From: Rhizomys pruinosus
Lineage: Eukaryota; Chordata; Mammalia; Rodentia; Spalacidae
Direction of reading: 5' to 3'
DNA: 64,000 nt
Assembly (NCBI GenBank): GCA_009823505.1
Contig: VZQC01002896.1
Coordinates: 3,067,079 to 3,131,078 of the forward strand
Shown: positions 1-12,473 of the stretch, one piece after another
Position numbering within the stretch: the stretch's first letter is position 1
Layout: each line of letters begins with the position of its first letter
The notes under the pieces: generated by a model
The model's input: the letters and a program-made list of their open reading frames with translations, nothing else
Database searches by the model: none
What the model was told of the DNA's origin: nothing
Translations under genes and position numbers: made by a program

Positions 1-660
1 TATTATTCTGTTGAAGATCTGATCAATACCATTCTCTTGGGATTCTTCTCCTTCCTCTATTCCTATGATGCGGAGGTTTGATCTTTTCATAGTGTCCCAC
101 AGCTCCTGGTTGTTCCACTTTTGTGTATTTTTACATTTTTCATAATTTTTCCTTGAGGTTTTTAGTTGTTCTGTGTTATCTTCCAGGTCTGATATTCTTT
201 GTTCTGCCTCCTCCATTCTGCTTCTGAGGCTTTTTCCATTCCTTTCCTCTTGATTGGATGAGTGTTTTATTTCCTTTTTCATTTCCTCTTCTGATTTCTT
301 TAGTATTTCCACTTCCTTTTGGAGCTTCTCAATCTCTTCCTGTAGCTCTTTGGTTCGCTGGTTGGTTTCCTTATCTTTTTCAGCATAGGATCTTTTTAGT
401 GTTTCCATTTCCTTCTGGAGTTTGTCATTCTCTCTTTCTAGGTCCTTCTTGTGTTCTTCATTCTCTTTTCTTAATTCTTTGATTTGCTCTTTATAATCTT
501 GTACTTTTTTAAGTATGTTCACAATTGTACTTCTGATATCTGTGTCCTGGGCCATCCCCAGGGGGATCCCACTGTAGGAATCTTCCACAGGGTTGGTAGA
601 GCTTGGTGTGGGATTATCTTGCTCCTTTCCCATGTTGTCTCTTCTTCGTGTTCCTGGCAT
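1..660 (-). CDS. L1 ORF1 protein, N-terminal 220 codons (runs off left edge)
   Basis: From ATG at 660-658 the frame stays open to base 1. After a short basic start (MPGTRRRDN) there is a long heptad-rich coiled coil (roughly residues 35-165, rich in E, K, L and I). Then follows WDTMKRSNLRIIGIEEGEE, the start of the L1 ORF1p RNA-recognition domain. ORF1p is the RNA-binding trimeric chaperone of the L1 particle. A second ATG at 633-631 is a possible start; I chose 660 because the upstream residues are basic like other ORF1 N-termini. Lack of stops suggests a fairly young copy. Confidence 0.85.
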   Translation of the reverse strand, partial: MPGTRRRDNMGKEQDNPTPSSTNPVEDSYSGIPLGMAQDTDIRSTIVNILKKVQDYKEQIKELRKENEEHKKDLERENDKLQKEMETLKRSYAEKDKETNQRTKELQEEIEKLQKEVEILKKSEEEMKKEIKHSSNQEERNGKSLRSRMEEAEQRISDLEDNTEQLKTSRKNYEKCKNTQKWNNQELWDTMKRSNLRIIGIEEGEESQENGIDQIFNRII

Positions 661-1146
661 ATGGGCTTCTCCTTGCCTGTATTCCAATGTGAGTCCCAAA
701 TGCCTCTTCACTGTGTTGAGGGCTTGCTTTGCTTGCCTCCTTCAGATGCCTTTGTTGTTTGTTTGATTTGTTTTTCTCCTTTACTCTTTGCTTATGGAGT
801 GTTGACTTCTCTAAGATTTAGGCTTTCTATTGGAAGTCCAACTCACTCCTCCCTTTCTGTTCTGAAGGTTATCTGAAGAATCCACTTGGACACTCCTTCC
901 TTTGGTAATCCCAGTTGGGGGGGGGTCTGTTTACCTGTGCTTCAGGTGGTTTTGGGAGATCTCGATCTCAAGACTCACACGAACCCACCTTTTATACCAG
1001 CTGGGAGGATAACTCCACCCCCACAGCCACAAAAGCCAATCAAGCCAGAGACCACTAGATTAAATCAAACAACAATCCACCTTGCTGAAGCACCCAGCTC
1101 CTACCTACCTGTGCTTCAGGTGGTTTTGGGAGATCTCCTGTTTTAA
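1..1146 (-). mobile_element. LINE-1, 5' end (5' UTR plus start of ORF1), cut by window edge
   Basis: The minus strand carries an L1 5' UTR (about 1,146 down to 661) followed by ORF1 starting at 660. The UTR contains two copies of a 32-bp direct repeat (1,106-1,137 and 932-963) 174 bp apart. It also holds an ATTGG motif (1,040-1,036) and a TATAAAA motif (996-990) between them. A 5' end this complete is unusual, since most genomic L1 copies are 5' truncated. It has the same orientation as Hmcn1. Confidence 0.85.
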
Positions 1147-1246
1147 GTTTTAAATACTCTAAATGAACTGCTAATATTATTAGAAAACAGATTTGAATTT
1201 CTGTATGAACTAAAAATTTTGTATGTAGATTGCAATACTATTTTAA

Positions 1247-1400
1247 GATGGGTGCAGTGGCACATGCCTTTAATCCCAGCACTTGGGAGGCAGTGACAGG
1301 TAGATCTCTGTGAGTTCAAGGCCAGCCTGGTCTACATAGGAAGTTCCAGGACAGCAGGAGCTACAGGGAGACCCTGTTTCAAAAAGACTAAAAAAGGAAA
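1247..1400 (+). repeat. B1 SINE
   Basis: 7SL-derived B1 with the usual landmarks: TTTAATCCCAGCACTTGGGA, AAGGCCAGCCTGGTCTACAT and GAGACCCTGT, followed by an A-rich tail. Confidence 0.9.
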
Positions 1401-1409
1401 TACTATTTT

Positions 1410-2735
1410 TAAAAATTTAATATGTTTAACACAGAAGAGGACATGGGGGCATTGCCTTAAGAGACTTTGACTAGTAAAACATACATAAAAGGAAAGCAAA
1501 GAGGGGGAATCATGGGGGTGGTGAGGGCAGGAAGGAAGGTGGGGGATTGGGGAGGTAAAGGCACTGAGGAGATAACCGGAACAAAGGATCTATGAAAAAG
1601 CCATATGGAAACTTACTATCTTATAGCCCAAATCAAAAATACAAAAGATAAATCAGAGTTTCCTTGCATAACTAGATAACACTGCTCCTAGAAACAGTGG
1701 GTTACTAAATTCCTTGACCTCATTGCTAAAGACAGCATGTATCTTGGTTGTAAGATACACGGAAAGTATGCTGGAACTGGTTGGAAGCTTTCTCCTTGCT
1801 GGTTAGCTTTCAAAGCACTAGAAAGTACCATGAAGGCTGCTGGGAAAGATGTGCCCATCTGTGCAATAGTGGCACAACCATTGTGGTGATAAACACCTGC
1901 CCTCTCAGTGGATTTGAGGACACCTCTGTGGAAGGGAACTTGTGCCTGGTACTGTATGCCTGGTAGCAACCCATATCTTTGGAGATCATAGACCCAAGTG
2001 GAGAACTTACTACTGTTGTTTAACTAAATTGACATAGCACCACACTGAATGTAAATTTCTATGTTTAGGCCTATAGGCAAAAATCACTCTTGGTTTTAAT
2101 CAGAGAACTCCCTGTACTGAATCCAGAGACTCATACTTCAAATGCTCAGAATAATGGACAAATGGACAACTGCGGGCTCAGTTCAAAACAAGACATTTAC
2201 ATAGCTGCTCTAAATCTCAGGGAATATTGCAGAAGAAGGTGTGGAATATACTTGGAGTCAGAAGATAAGGTGAGGGGCTGTGAAATGCTATTCTCCAAAC
2301 TAAATACAACCATTATAATCACGAACTCACAACTGCAATTGCCTACCCTGGGCTGGCTCAGGAGTGGCTCTGTTAACAATTAGTCTGGTCCTGTGAATAA
2401 TCAGTCGCAGAATGGGGAGGTCTGTTATTGGCTACCGACAATTTCTGGGAGAGAAGGAACCATAATCTTCAGCTGTGTACACACTGCTGAACCTCCCCCC
2501 CCCCCCGCTCCAATAGATAGCTCCACACCCATGATCACAGACCATTCTGGTTAAAGTCAGTGAGTCATAAACTAAAACCAGTAGATACGAACATAAGAAA
2601 GATTTATGGGGAAAAGGGTTAGACACAGGTGATAGGGGGACAGAAGAGGAAGTGGGGTGTGTGTGGTCAGCATATAATGTTGTTCATGTGTGAAACTGGC
2701 AAAGAGCAAATTTAATCAATAAAAATCTGTGTTTG
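1410..2735 (+). repeat. Probable L1 (Lx-like) 3' UTR remnant
   Basis: G/A-rich polypurine stretch near 1,500-1,570, no long frame, and an end with AATAAAAATC at about 2,718. The stretch around 2,170-2,300 resembles rodent Lx 3' UTR text as I remember it. Family assignment is from memory; it contains no Hmcn1 exon. Confidence 0.45.
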
Positions 2736-2968
2736 GTTTAGAAGAAAATTGTGTCAGAAGAGTATTTTGACACTGTGGTCCAATAAATATGGATTCCTTC
2801 AGAGAAAACACAGTATTTCTTAGTGTGATACTTTTTTTACTTTTACTAAGTGTTTTTGATAGAGAAAAGTCAGTTACAAATCTGTGGGGAAATCAATTTC
2901 TGAAGGTAGGCATGTTGCTTAGTGTTTCTGGATTACGTCAAAGTAGTACAATCATTTCAGTGACATAC

Positions 2969-3066
2969 CAGACACCTGAAGGCTGTAGTGCTTACTATCC
3001 ACTCCAGCTCTGTTGGAGGCCACACATGTGTAAACAGCAACGTCAGACACCTGAGCTCTCACGATC
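2969..3066 (-). CDS. Hmcn1: Hmcn1 exon E24: Ig domain, second half (last exon in window)
   Basis: 98 nt, phase 2 in and phase 1 out, pairing with E23. It encodes [19 protein letters not shown] then [13 protein letters not shown]. Acceptor TTTCAG, donor TCTG|GTATGT. The following exon is beyond the left edge; no other Ig exon is seen between 1 and 2,968. Confidence 0.94.
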
Positions 3067-6000
3067 CTGAAAAACATGGTCCACCATTTCATAATTGGTC
3101 CCATTCAACATATACAAATAAAATAATTATTATTTAAAACAGATTATAGGTGATTTACAGTGAAAAAATTTAATATGAAGCCTGTGACTATCATCACAAA
3201 ATACAGATATCTCAAGTGCAATTGATTCTATAAAGGTAATTATATAGTAATAGCCATTGACTAAAAGTACAACACAATTTGAGGAGTGATTAGTTTTCAG
3301 ATAGGTATTACAGAGAATGATCGTAGGATGAGCATCACATGAGCACAGTAAACACCTTCCTATTGTGCTATGTAACATTTCAGTTAAAATAGTAGTTCTT
3401 GGAAATATAAATTTGATAATAATTCCTCTATCAAAGTTCCACTGTCCACAAACTAAAAATCAGCTTTTAACTAGGAGTGCAGAGCCATTTTACTGTGACA
3501 TTCCTTCTCTCTCTCCTCCTAACATTTACTGGAGGGTGTGGCAGAACAACAAAGGCTTAGGGAAAAGCGTTTCTTAAATGGTATGTTGATGAAGGAAGAG
3601 GCAGCAATCACCATTATTTTAAGTGTTTAGGAAATGACAATGATTGAAACCCAACCTGACAACCTGCCCAGCAGACAGCAGGCGAACGTGGGTGGAGAGA
3701 GGCAGAGGAAGGCCGTTCTTCAGCCAGCTGATCTGTGGCGGAGGTGTTCCCATGGCCTTGCATTCAATATTAATTGATGTGTCCACCAGAGCCATCAGTT
3801 TTTCTGCTTCTTCTTTATTACCTCTAATTTTAGGTGGAACTGTATTATATGGTGGGGGGATAGAAAGGGAGATCGTGAGTTCAAATCATCTCCACTATAA
3901 TTACTTCTACTTCTGCTTGCTCCTCAAAGGAAATAGACTTGGCATTAAATTTAAACGGAATGCTCCAGATACCCATGGCCTACTAGTAGATTCTCAGGGT
4001 AGCAGAGTCAAAACTAGGTGGCATTTCATATTTACCAAATACATTCAGGTTAAAGATTCGGTCCTCTTCTCCAGCAGGGTTAGTAGCCACACACGTGTAC
4101 TTCCCCGCGTCCGATGTGAGAGCTCCATAAATGTTTAATGTGCTGCCGTGTCTAGTCACCCTATGGAGGCCCAGAGAAGATTAATGTGGGGATGAGGTCT
4201 GGAAAACTCATTCCACTTTATTGTGTTATTTAAAAAAAATCAAAACAAAAACCAGGGCTGGAGAGATGGCTCAGTGGTTAAGAGTGCCAACTGCTCTTGC
4301 AGAGGACCCGGGTTCAATTCCCAGCATCCACATGGCAGATAAGAACCGTCTTTAACTCCAGTTCCAAGGGAATCCAACATCCTCTTCTGACCTCCGCAGC
4401 ATTGCACAACACGGGTGCACCAACCTACATCTAGACATTACACTCATACACATAAAAAATAATAAAAAATACCATTCATAGAGCAATATCTTCATCTTGA
4501 ATGTAAGGACTCAAATCTATTTCAGACATACATGGAAACATGTAAGAGTCAGAGCTACAGAAATTGATGGAGATTTCAGGAAATTAAAATCACACAGAAA
4601 CTAGTTTCACATCAACAGACTCCTCATTAGAAAAAGGGAACAAACACAGTCAGGTCAGGAAATGCCTGTCCAAACCATAGGCAGGGGCATCTTTGCTCAG
4701 ATAGAATGTTATATGCTTAGCTATCAACAAGTTATCAAGTTAAATGAAAATTATACAAAATTCTGGTATGAAGACTGGTATGAGAAAGAGCAAAATAGGG
4801 TAATTTGCTTAAACTGTGACAACTCTGTACATATATGGATGTATGAGAGTCCTTTGTTTCCTACAACTTGCTAAGGCTTTTCTTTTTCAATTATATAATA
4901 GCAAATGATAAATGTGAAATTAAGATTATTGTACTTGTAGTTTTCTCCACATAGCATTAATTCCCAAACAAAGCTTCCTATGTATCAAGAAGAGTTAGTT
5001 GTTAAATGTTTTCTACAATTACTCAAGAATAGTGATTTTATTAATGGCTCCTGTTGTGGATTTCTAATGTATCATACCATTAAACATAACATTGTCACAT
5101 TGATATTGAAATATAATATTACCTGGAGCTAAATGCATTTTTTTCAACAAGTGAAATTTAAAATTCCATGAGTAAACTAAAAAAGCACGTTAGCACATCC
5201 AAAGCTACTAAACTGACTTTCAAAAAGTTAATTTAAGACAGGTGTGGTGGTGCATGCCTTATTCCAAGCACTTGGGAGGCAGAGGCAGGTGGATCTCTGT
5301 GAGTTCAAGGCCAGCCTGGTCTATATAGTGAGTTCAAGGACAGCTGAAGCTACAGGGAGACCCTGTCCCCAAAAGACAAAAAAAAGTTAATTTAACTGGC
5401 ACATTGTTCTACCTAGATATCTCTATATACCATGGAGTATTCACTAAATCTTGAACAAAGTGTAGATAATAAGAAACATATGTCGGATAGTAATGTAAGA
5501 GGAATGAACAACCCCAACTTCTTGGGAATCAGTATAAGATCTTTAAGTCTGATCAACTCTGAAATATAGCCAATATCCATTTACTAAAATAAGTGAACAT
5601 TTGTTAATTATTCAGATATGTTCACACAACATAAACAAATGTCTAATATTTCTCAAAAATATTATTTGGGAGTTGGGGAGATGACTCAGCAGTTAAGACC
5701 ACTGGCTGCTCTTGCAGAAGACCTAGGTTCAATTTGTAGTAAACACATGGGGCTAACAACTGTCTGTAACTCCAGTTACAAGGGCATTGAACATCCTCTT
5801 CTGAGCTCCATCAGCATTGCACAACATGGCTACACTTACATAAATGCAAACAATACACTCACACACACACAAAATAAAAAATAATACATAAAAATTTTAT
5901 TTGGCAATTTATACAATCTTGTAAAGGGGATAAATGCTTAAATTTTAATATAGAGTACAAAGAATGATATTTATCATTTAAAAATTACACAAATTCAATT

Positions 6001-7326
6001 CTTTGCTTAGAAGGTATACTCAACAACAACAACAACAACACTGGGTCAAAGAACTGACTGAAATGATGAACTTCTGCTCAAAACAGTAAACTTCTGCATC
6101 AAAAATTTTAAAAGAGACTGAGAAAAAGATGAAAAACATGTTTTATAGAATGCATGAGCTCTGGTGGGGTGGGGGGTGGCTAGGAAGAGGGAATGAGCCT
6201 AGACTTGATTGGAAATTTTGTATGAAATGCACAAAGCTTCAATAAAAATTGGCTTTGAAAAAAGTATACTCAAACTATTATATTTAAAGTTTTAGTTAAA
6301 CAGCCAATTTAATAGTACATTAACTGATGCCCACGACCATTATATGCATGTAAGGGATTTGTGACGAAATAATCCTTATAGAACTCTGGTTGCCTGTTTG
6401 AAGGATTCTGTTAAAGTTGCACGAAGTTAACGAAGCCCTTGTGGCATTGCTATTCATCTCTGTAGCAAGGGGAAAAATATCAGCTGAAGATGGGATTTGG
6501 GCAAATGACTACACAGAATGAGTATGCTTTCTTAAAATGAGCAATCTGCCAGGCCAGTAGGATCGAAAGGTTATTCCTGGACAGACTGTCAGCCCATGAA
6601 AGGAAACAGCCAGAATTGACCAGAGTCCAAGTCAACAGCTCCAGAGAGAGTGGACTGTTTTACCTCTCATCCACCTGTGCCCCTTTTCTAAGCCTAGGGA
6701 ACAACCTGCGGAAGAGGGGGCGTGGTAGAATGTAAGGGCTGCGATTGGGGTGAATGGTGAAACTACAGCAATGTAGTCTGGACACTCATTTGATCAACTT
6801 GATTGAACAAACAACCTGTCACCCCCCACTGGATGGTGGGGCTGTAGGTGTTTGGGCACAACAGCCTGCAGATAGGTTTTGCATGAAGGATGCTTGTACT
6901 CATGGATTATCACTTATAGCTAAAAATGAAAAAAAAAAAAACTGAGAGAAAGATGCAGGACAGTTATGGCGGAATGCATGATCTGGGATGGGGTGGGGGT
7001 GGGGGAGGGAAAGGGAAATAAGCCTGAACTGAATTGGAAAAAATGTATGAAATGCACAAAGCATCAATAAAAATTAATTTAAAAAAATGAGCAATCTGGC
7101 ACATATGCAATTTGATGGTTTCATGGTAAAAGAAATCATACCTAGGATTATCAATGATTCTTGTGGGATGAAGTTGGTTTCACTTTAATAGGAAAGAAAA
7201 ACTATTTTATAGCATGGACTTGGTATGGGCATTCTGAAATTGGAAAATATAATCAATAAATAGTTGCATAACATTTTGATAAATGGGTGTCTAAGATTTT
7301 ATAATACAAAGTCGATGGATAAGGGT

Positions 7327-7379
<53 letters not shown>

Positions 7380-10300
7380 CACACACACACACACACACAC
7401 ACCATAGAGATACAACAAACAAACCTTTGAGTATTGTCTAAAGAGAATTTATATGCCCAGCTCTTCAAAACTTTATCTCTTCTCTATAAATATGCTAGCT
7501 AAGTTCCAATGAGATGGAAGTTGGTATTATTCATGTGAAATCAGAAATGTAAAGCACTGTGGAAGATCCTATAACATAATGCAAAGATTTGTTTCAAACT
7601 TACCTGATTCTTTCTGTTTCACCATTAATCACAGGCTTTCCATCTCTAAGCCACTGAATATGTGGGGTGGGAATGCCATCCGCACTGCAGACCAGCTCAA
7701 CATTTTCCCCTAGAAGGACACTGACTTCACTTGGAACTTCAGCACCAGCAACACTTGGAGGAACTTTGGAGAAATAGGACTTTCGTTAATATAGTGCAAG
7801 GATAAATGGTAATGAATGTGACAGGATAAAAGGACATAGCATTTTAAAATTACATTTATTTATTTCTTATTATTGTTTGTGTGTGTACAAAAGTGTGCAT
7901 GGATACATGTGGAGGCCAAAGGGAAACGTGCAGGAGTCAGTGCCTTTACCTGCTGGGTAGTGATACATATTAAAGATAATAACAATGGCATAAAAAGAAA
8001 CACATTTGGATTTCTGTGCCATAGAATTATAGAGATGTGCTGGTCACCTAAAATGACAATGGGGGGTGGAAAGATGGCTCAGTAGTCAAGAGCACTGGAA
8101 GCTCTTGCAGAGGACCAGGGTTGGTTCCCAGCGCCTACATGGCAGCTGACAACTGTCCATAACTCCAGTTCCAGGGGATCTGACACCCTCTTCTGACTTC
8201 TGTGTGCATCACACGTCACAGGTACACTTGTATACATGAAGGCAATACACTCATACACATAAAACAAAAATAATAAATTTGGTCATATGAACCCATTTAA
8301 CATGTCTTCCCAACACCATGTTCAGTGCCATTATGGCCACTGGAAATAGGCCATGCTGGGCATAGGAACACCAGGAAGCTGACACATTATTGGGCGCAAA
8401 TTGTATATTTTTGTTTAGAGAATCAATTATTAAACATTTATTAGCACAGCGGTGTGTCATTTTCATAAATGTCATTTTATTTTTTTAATATATTATTTAT
8501 TTATATTTTATATGTATGAGCATATTGCCTGCATTCAGGAAAGTGTACTCATGTCGTGAAGTACCCATGGAGATCAGAAGAGGGTGTCAGATACCCTGGA
8601 CCTGGAGTTACAGATGGTTGTTAGCTGCCATGTGGGTGCTGGGAATTGAACCTGTGTCCTCTGCAAGAGCTCTTAACTGCTAAGCCATCTCTCCATTCCC
8701 TCAAATTATAGAAATTATAAATAGGGCACTGGAGAGATGGTTCAGCATTTAAGAGAATCAGCTGCTTTTGCAGAGGTCCTCGATCCAGCTGTCAGCACCC
8801 ACATAGTGGATAAAAACCATCAGTAATTCCAGTGGGGGATCTGACGCCCTCTTCTGGCCTCCACAGTCATTGTATGCACACAGTACACTTTCATACTTGC
8901 AGGCAAAACACTCATACACATAAAATAAAAATTTAAAAGAAAAGAAATTAGAGATAGAAAATCTTTTGTCACACCACATATTTTATGATTTATATAATTT
9001 AGTATTAATGCATAGCACAATTAAGTATGCAATTTATTTATTTTTATTTTTATTTAAAAGTTTTTGTTATATTTTATTTGTTTGTATGTTTGTGTGCATG
9101 TGTGTGTGTGTCTGTGTGTCTGTGTGTATGTGCATGTGCCACAACACATGTGTGGAGGTCAGAGGATACCTTGCAAGAATTAGTTCTCTCCTTCCGTCAT
9201 GTGGTTCCCAGAGATCAAACTCAAGTTCTCAGCACTGATGGCCTATCCCTTTACCCACTGAGCCATCCTGCCAACCCCAAGCATGCATTTTTATGTTAAA
9301 TCTCTGAATAGTTACATTGTCCTTTTTTGTCTCTGAATTCTCAAAGCATCTCTGATCCTTGCAGAGATCACTAGGAAGGATTTCTTTTTTTTTAATTTTG
9401 GGGGATATTTTTGAGTGAGCTTTAACACAGCAACAACAGTTATATTCAAAGTTAAATGTATACTTTATTAGTAATTCTTGAGCAAGTCTAATAGAATCAG
9501 GATGCGAGACTTCCATTTTGAGTCAAAACACATTACTCAGAGGATGAAGAAGAAACACACTGTTCCTGCAGCACTCAGTATGAAGCTCCAACACAGGTGG
9601 TAATAGTTAAATACTTACTGGGTAAATTAATACTCCTTCTCATTACAAAGGCTGGGCGTGGTGGCACACGCCTTTAATCCTAGCACTTGGGAGGCAGAGG
9701 CAGGCGGATCTTTGTGAGCTCAAGCCTGGTCTACAGAGTGAGTTCCAGGACATCTGGGGCTATAGGGAGACCCTGTCTCGAAAAGACAACCCCCCCTCCG
9801 AAAAAAAAAATGAAATTAAGACTCATGACTATTTAAAATTTACCTAGTCTCCTACCATGACTAAACAATAGCACAATCTCATGAGTTAGAGCTTGAATAT
9901 TTATAAAAATAAGAACAGACTTATAGTCATAGTATGAAAAGAAATTATACCAAATAAAGAAGTACAATTCAATAGAATATATCACAGTAATATAATGCTT
10001 TCATTTAAAAAATACAAGCAATAGAGGTTTCCTAAATTCTGCTATTCCCCCCATATTTGTGCTTTTTTATGAAAACAGAGTCTGCTGATTCATGTATGAC
10101 TAAAAGGACAGGTTTTTTTGTGTGTGTGAATTAAAATAAGTCTTCAAATTAAGAAGGTTGAAATAATGTCATCTTTTGTAACCATAATAACACAAAGCTA
10201 CAAATTATTAGCAAGAAGATAATAGAAAAATTTACCAAAAATGTTTTAGGCTAGAAAATGAAAATATAAAAGTCAATTTCACAGGCATGAGAGTGCACAC

Positions 10301-12434
10301 CTTTAATTGCAGCATTTAGGAGGCAGAGGTAGGCAGATCTCTGAGATGAAGGCCAGCCTGGTAACATAGCAAGCTCCGGGGCTACAGGGAGACCTTGTCT
10401 CAAAAAGATAAAAAAAAAATCAATTGCTTTTTTCTATACTAACAATAAACCATCTTTATCAGAAAAAGGAAACAATCCCATTTATAGTTGCATCAAAAAC
10501 AAGTTAAATCCTTAAGATGCACAGTGAATAAGTTTCTATTGACTTAATCACAGCATAGTGATTCTGCTGAGCAGAATTAAATCGTGTACTTGAAATTTGT
10601 TAAAGGGTAGGTCCTAAGTATCTCTCCCTCCCCTCTCTCTCTGTCTCTCTCTCTGTTTCTCTATCTCTGTCTCTCTGTGTGGAGTGGGTGGGTGAGAGTG
10701 TATAGGCAACTATAAGGTGACAGGTATGTCATTTCACATTATACATGCATGCCGGGTGTGGTGGTGCACGCTTTTAATCCTAGCACTTGGGAGGCAGAGG
10801 CAGGTGGATCTCTGTGAGTTCAAGGCCAGCCTGATCTATAGAGTGAGTTCCAGGATAGCCACAGCTACAGGGAGACCCTGTCTCAAAAAGACAAAAAAAA
10901 AAAATCCCACAATTATACATGTATGTCAAATCATCAAGTTTTATACCTTAAATATACATAACAAAATAATGAGGTCAGCAAAAAAATAGTTTGAGTCTGT
11001 TGTTAATAATCTATTTTTAAATTATTTTTATTTTATGTGTATGAGTGTATTGCCTGCATGGGTGTAAGCACAGTATGCAATGCCTGCAGAGGTCATAAGA
11101 AGGCATCGGAGTCTCTGGAACTAGAGTTACAGACAGTTGTTAGCTACCATGTGGGTTCTGGGAATTGAACCTGGGTCCTCTGCAAATGCAGCCTGTGCTC
11201 TTAACCACTGAGCTATCTCTCCAGCCCCCAGTTAACAATCTATTTAAATAGACTATTTTTATTTTTTAATTTATTTTTATTTTATGTGTATTGTTATGCC
11301 TGCCTGCACGTAAGTGCACATGTGTCATGCAATGCTCCCTGGGGAACTGAAGAGGGCATGGGATTGATCCCCTGGAACTGGAGCTACAGATGATTGTTAG
11401 GCACCATGTGGGTGCTGGGATTCAAACAGCCAGTGCTCTTAACCACTGAGGCATCTCTCCAGCCCCTAAATATGGACTGTACAAACAGAATTTGGCAGAG
11501 ACAAGACAGGCCACAGTGAGCACAACGTACCCTGAATCAGAAGCAGATAGTTTTTCTGGGCGTTTCCCTCCAGGTTTGATGCCACACAGGTATAGTTTCC
11601 ACCATCTGAATGCTGAGGATGAGCAATTTGTAGTTTGCTTCCCCCAGACAAAATGTGAACTTCAAGTGAGTCAGAATTGTCTTCAGGTAGAAACAAAACA
11701 AAATAAAACATGAAAACGCTTTAATTTTTGACAATGATACAATTCACTGTTCTAGTCTTTATATTCAAATATATTTCTTTTTAAAAATTTTTATTTTTAA
11801 TTTTATTTATTTTTGTATGTGTATGAATGTACTGTCTGCATTTAGGTCTGTGCAATGCCGCAGAGGTCAGAAGAAGGTGTCCCCTGGAACTGGAGTTAAT
11901 GACAGTTCTCGGCCGCCATATGGGTGCTGGGGATCGAATCTGGGTCCTCTGCAAGAGCAGTCAGTGCTCTTAACCGCTAGGCCTTCTCTCCAGCCCCACA
12001 AATATATTTCTTAAATGCTTTCCCTCAGCAGGTTAACCAGGCTCCAGTGGATAGACCCACAATGAAGAGCATCTGGGTACAGAAATTCGACTGTACAAGC
12101 CATATATATATATATATATGGCTNNTATATAAATATAAAATCTCTTTATATATATTATATATTATATATCAGATAGTAAGAGGGGTACAGATGTGGGAGG
12201 GGATGTAAGTATGATCAAACTATATTGTCTGAAATTCTCAATGATTCAAAAACAAGTTTTCCCTTTGTACTGTCAATGACAACTTTTTTGAAACATGAAA
12301 ATTAGTCCCGTGATAATGGATACCCAGCTGGACAAGTGCTACAGTTAAAATTCCAACTTCTTGAGTGGCTGAGGCAAGAGAATTAAAACTTCAAGGCCAG
12401 CCTGGGCAACTTAACTCTCTCAAACTAAAAACAA

Positions 12435-12473
<39 letters not shown>

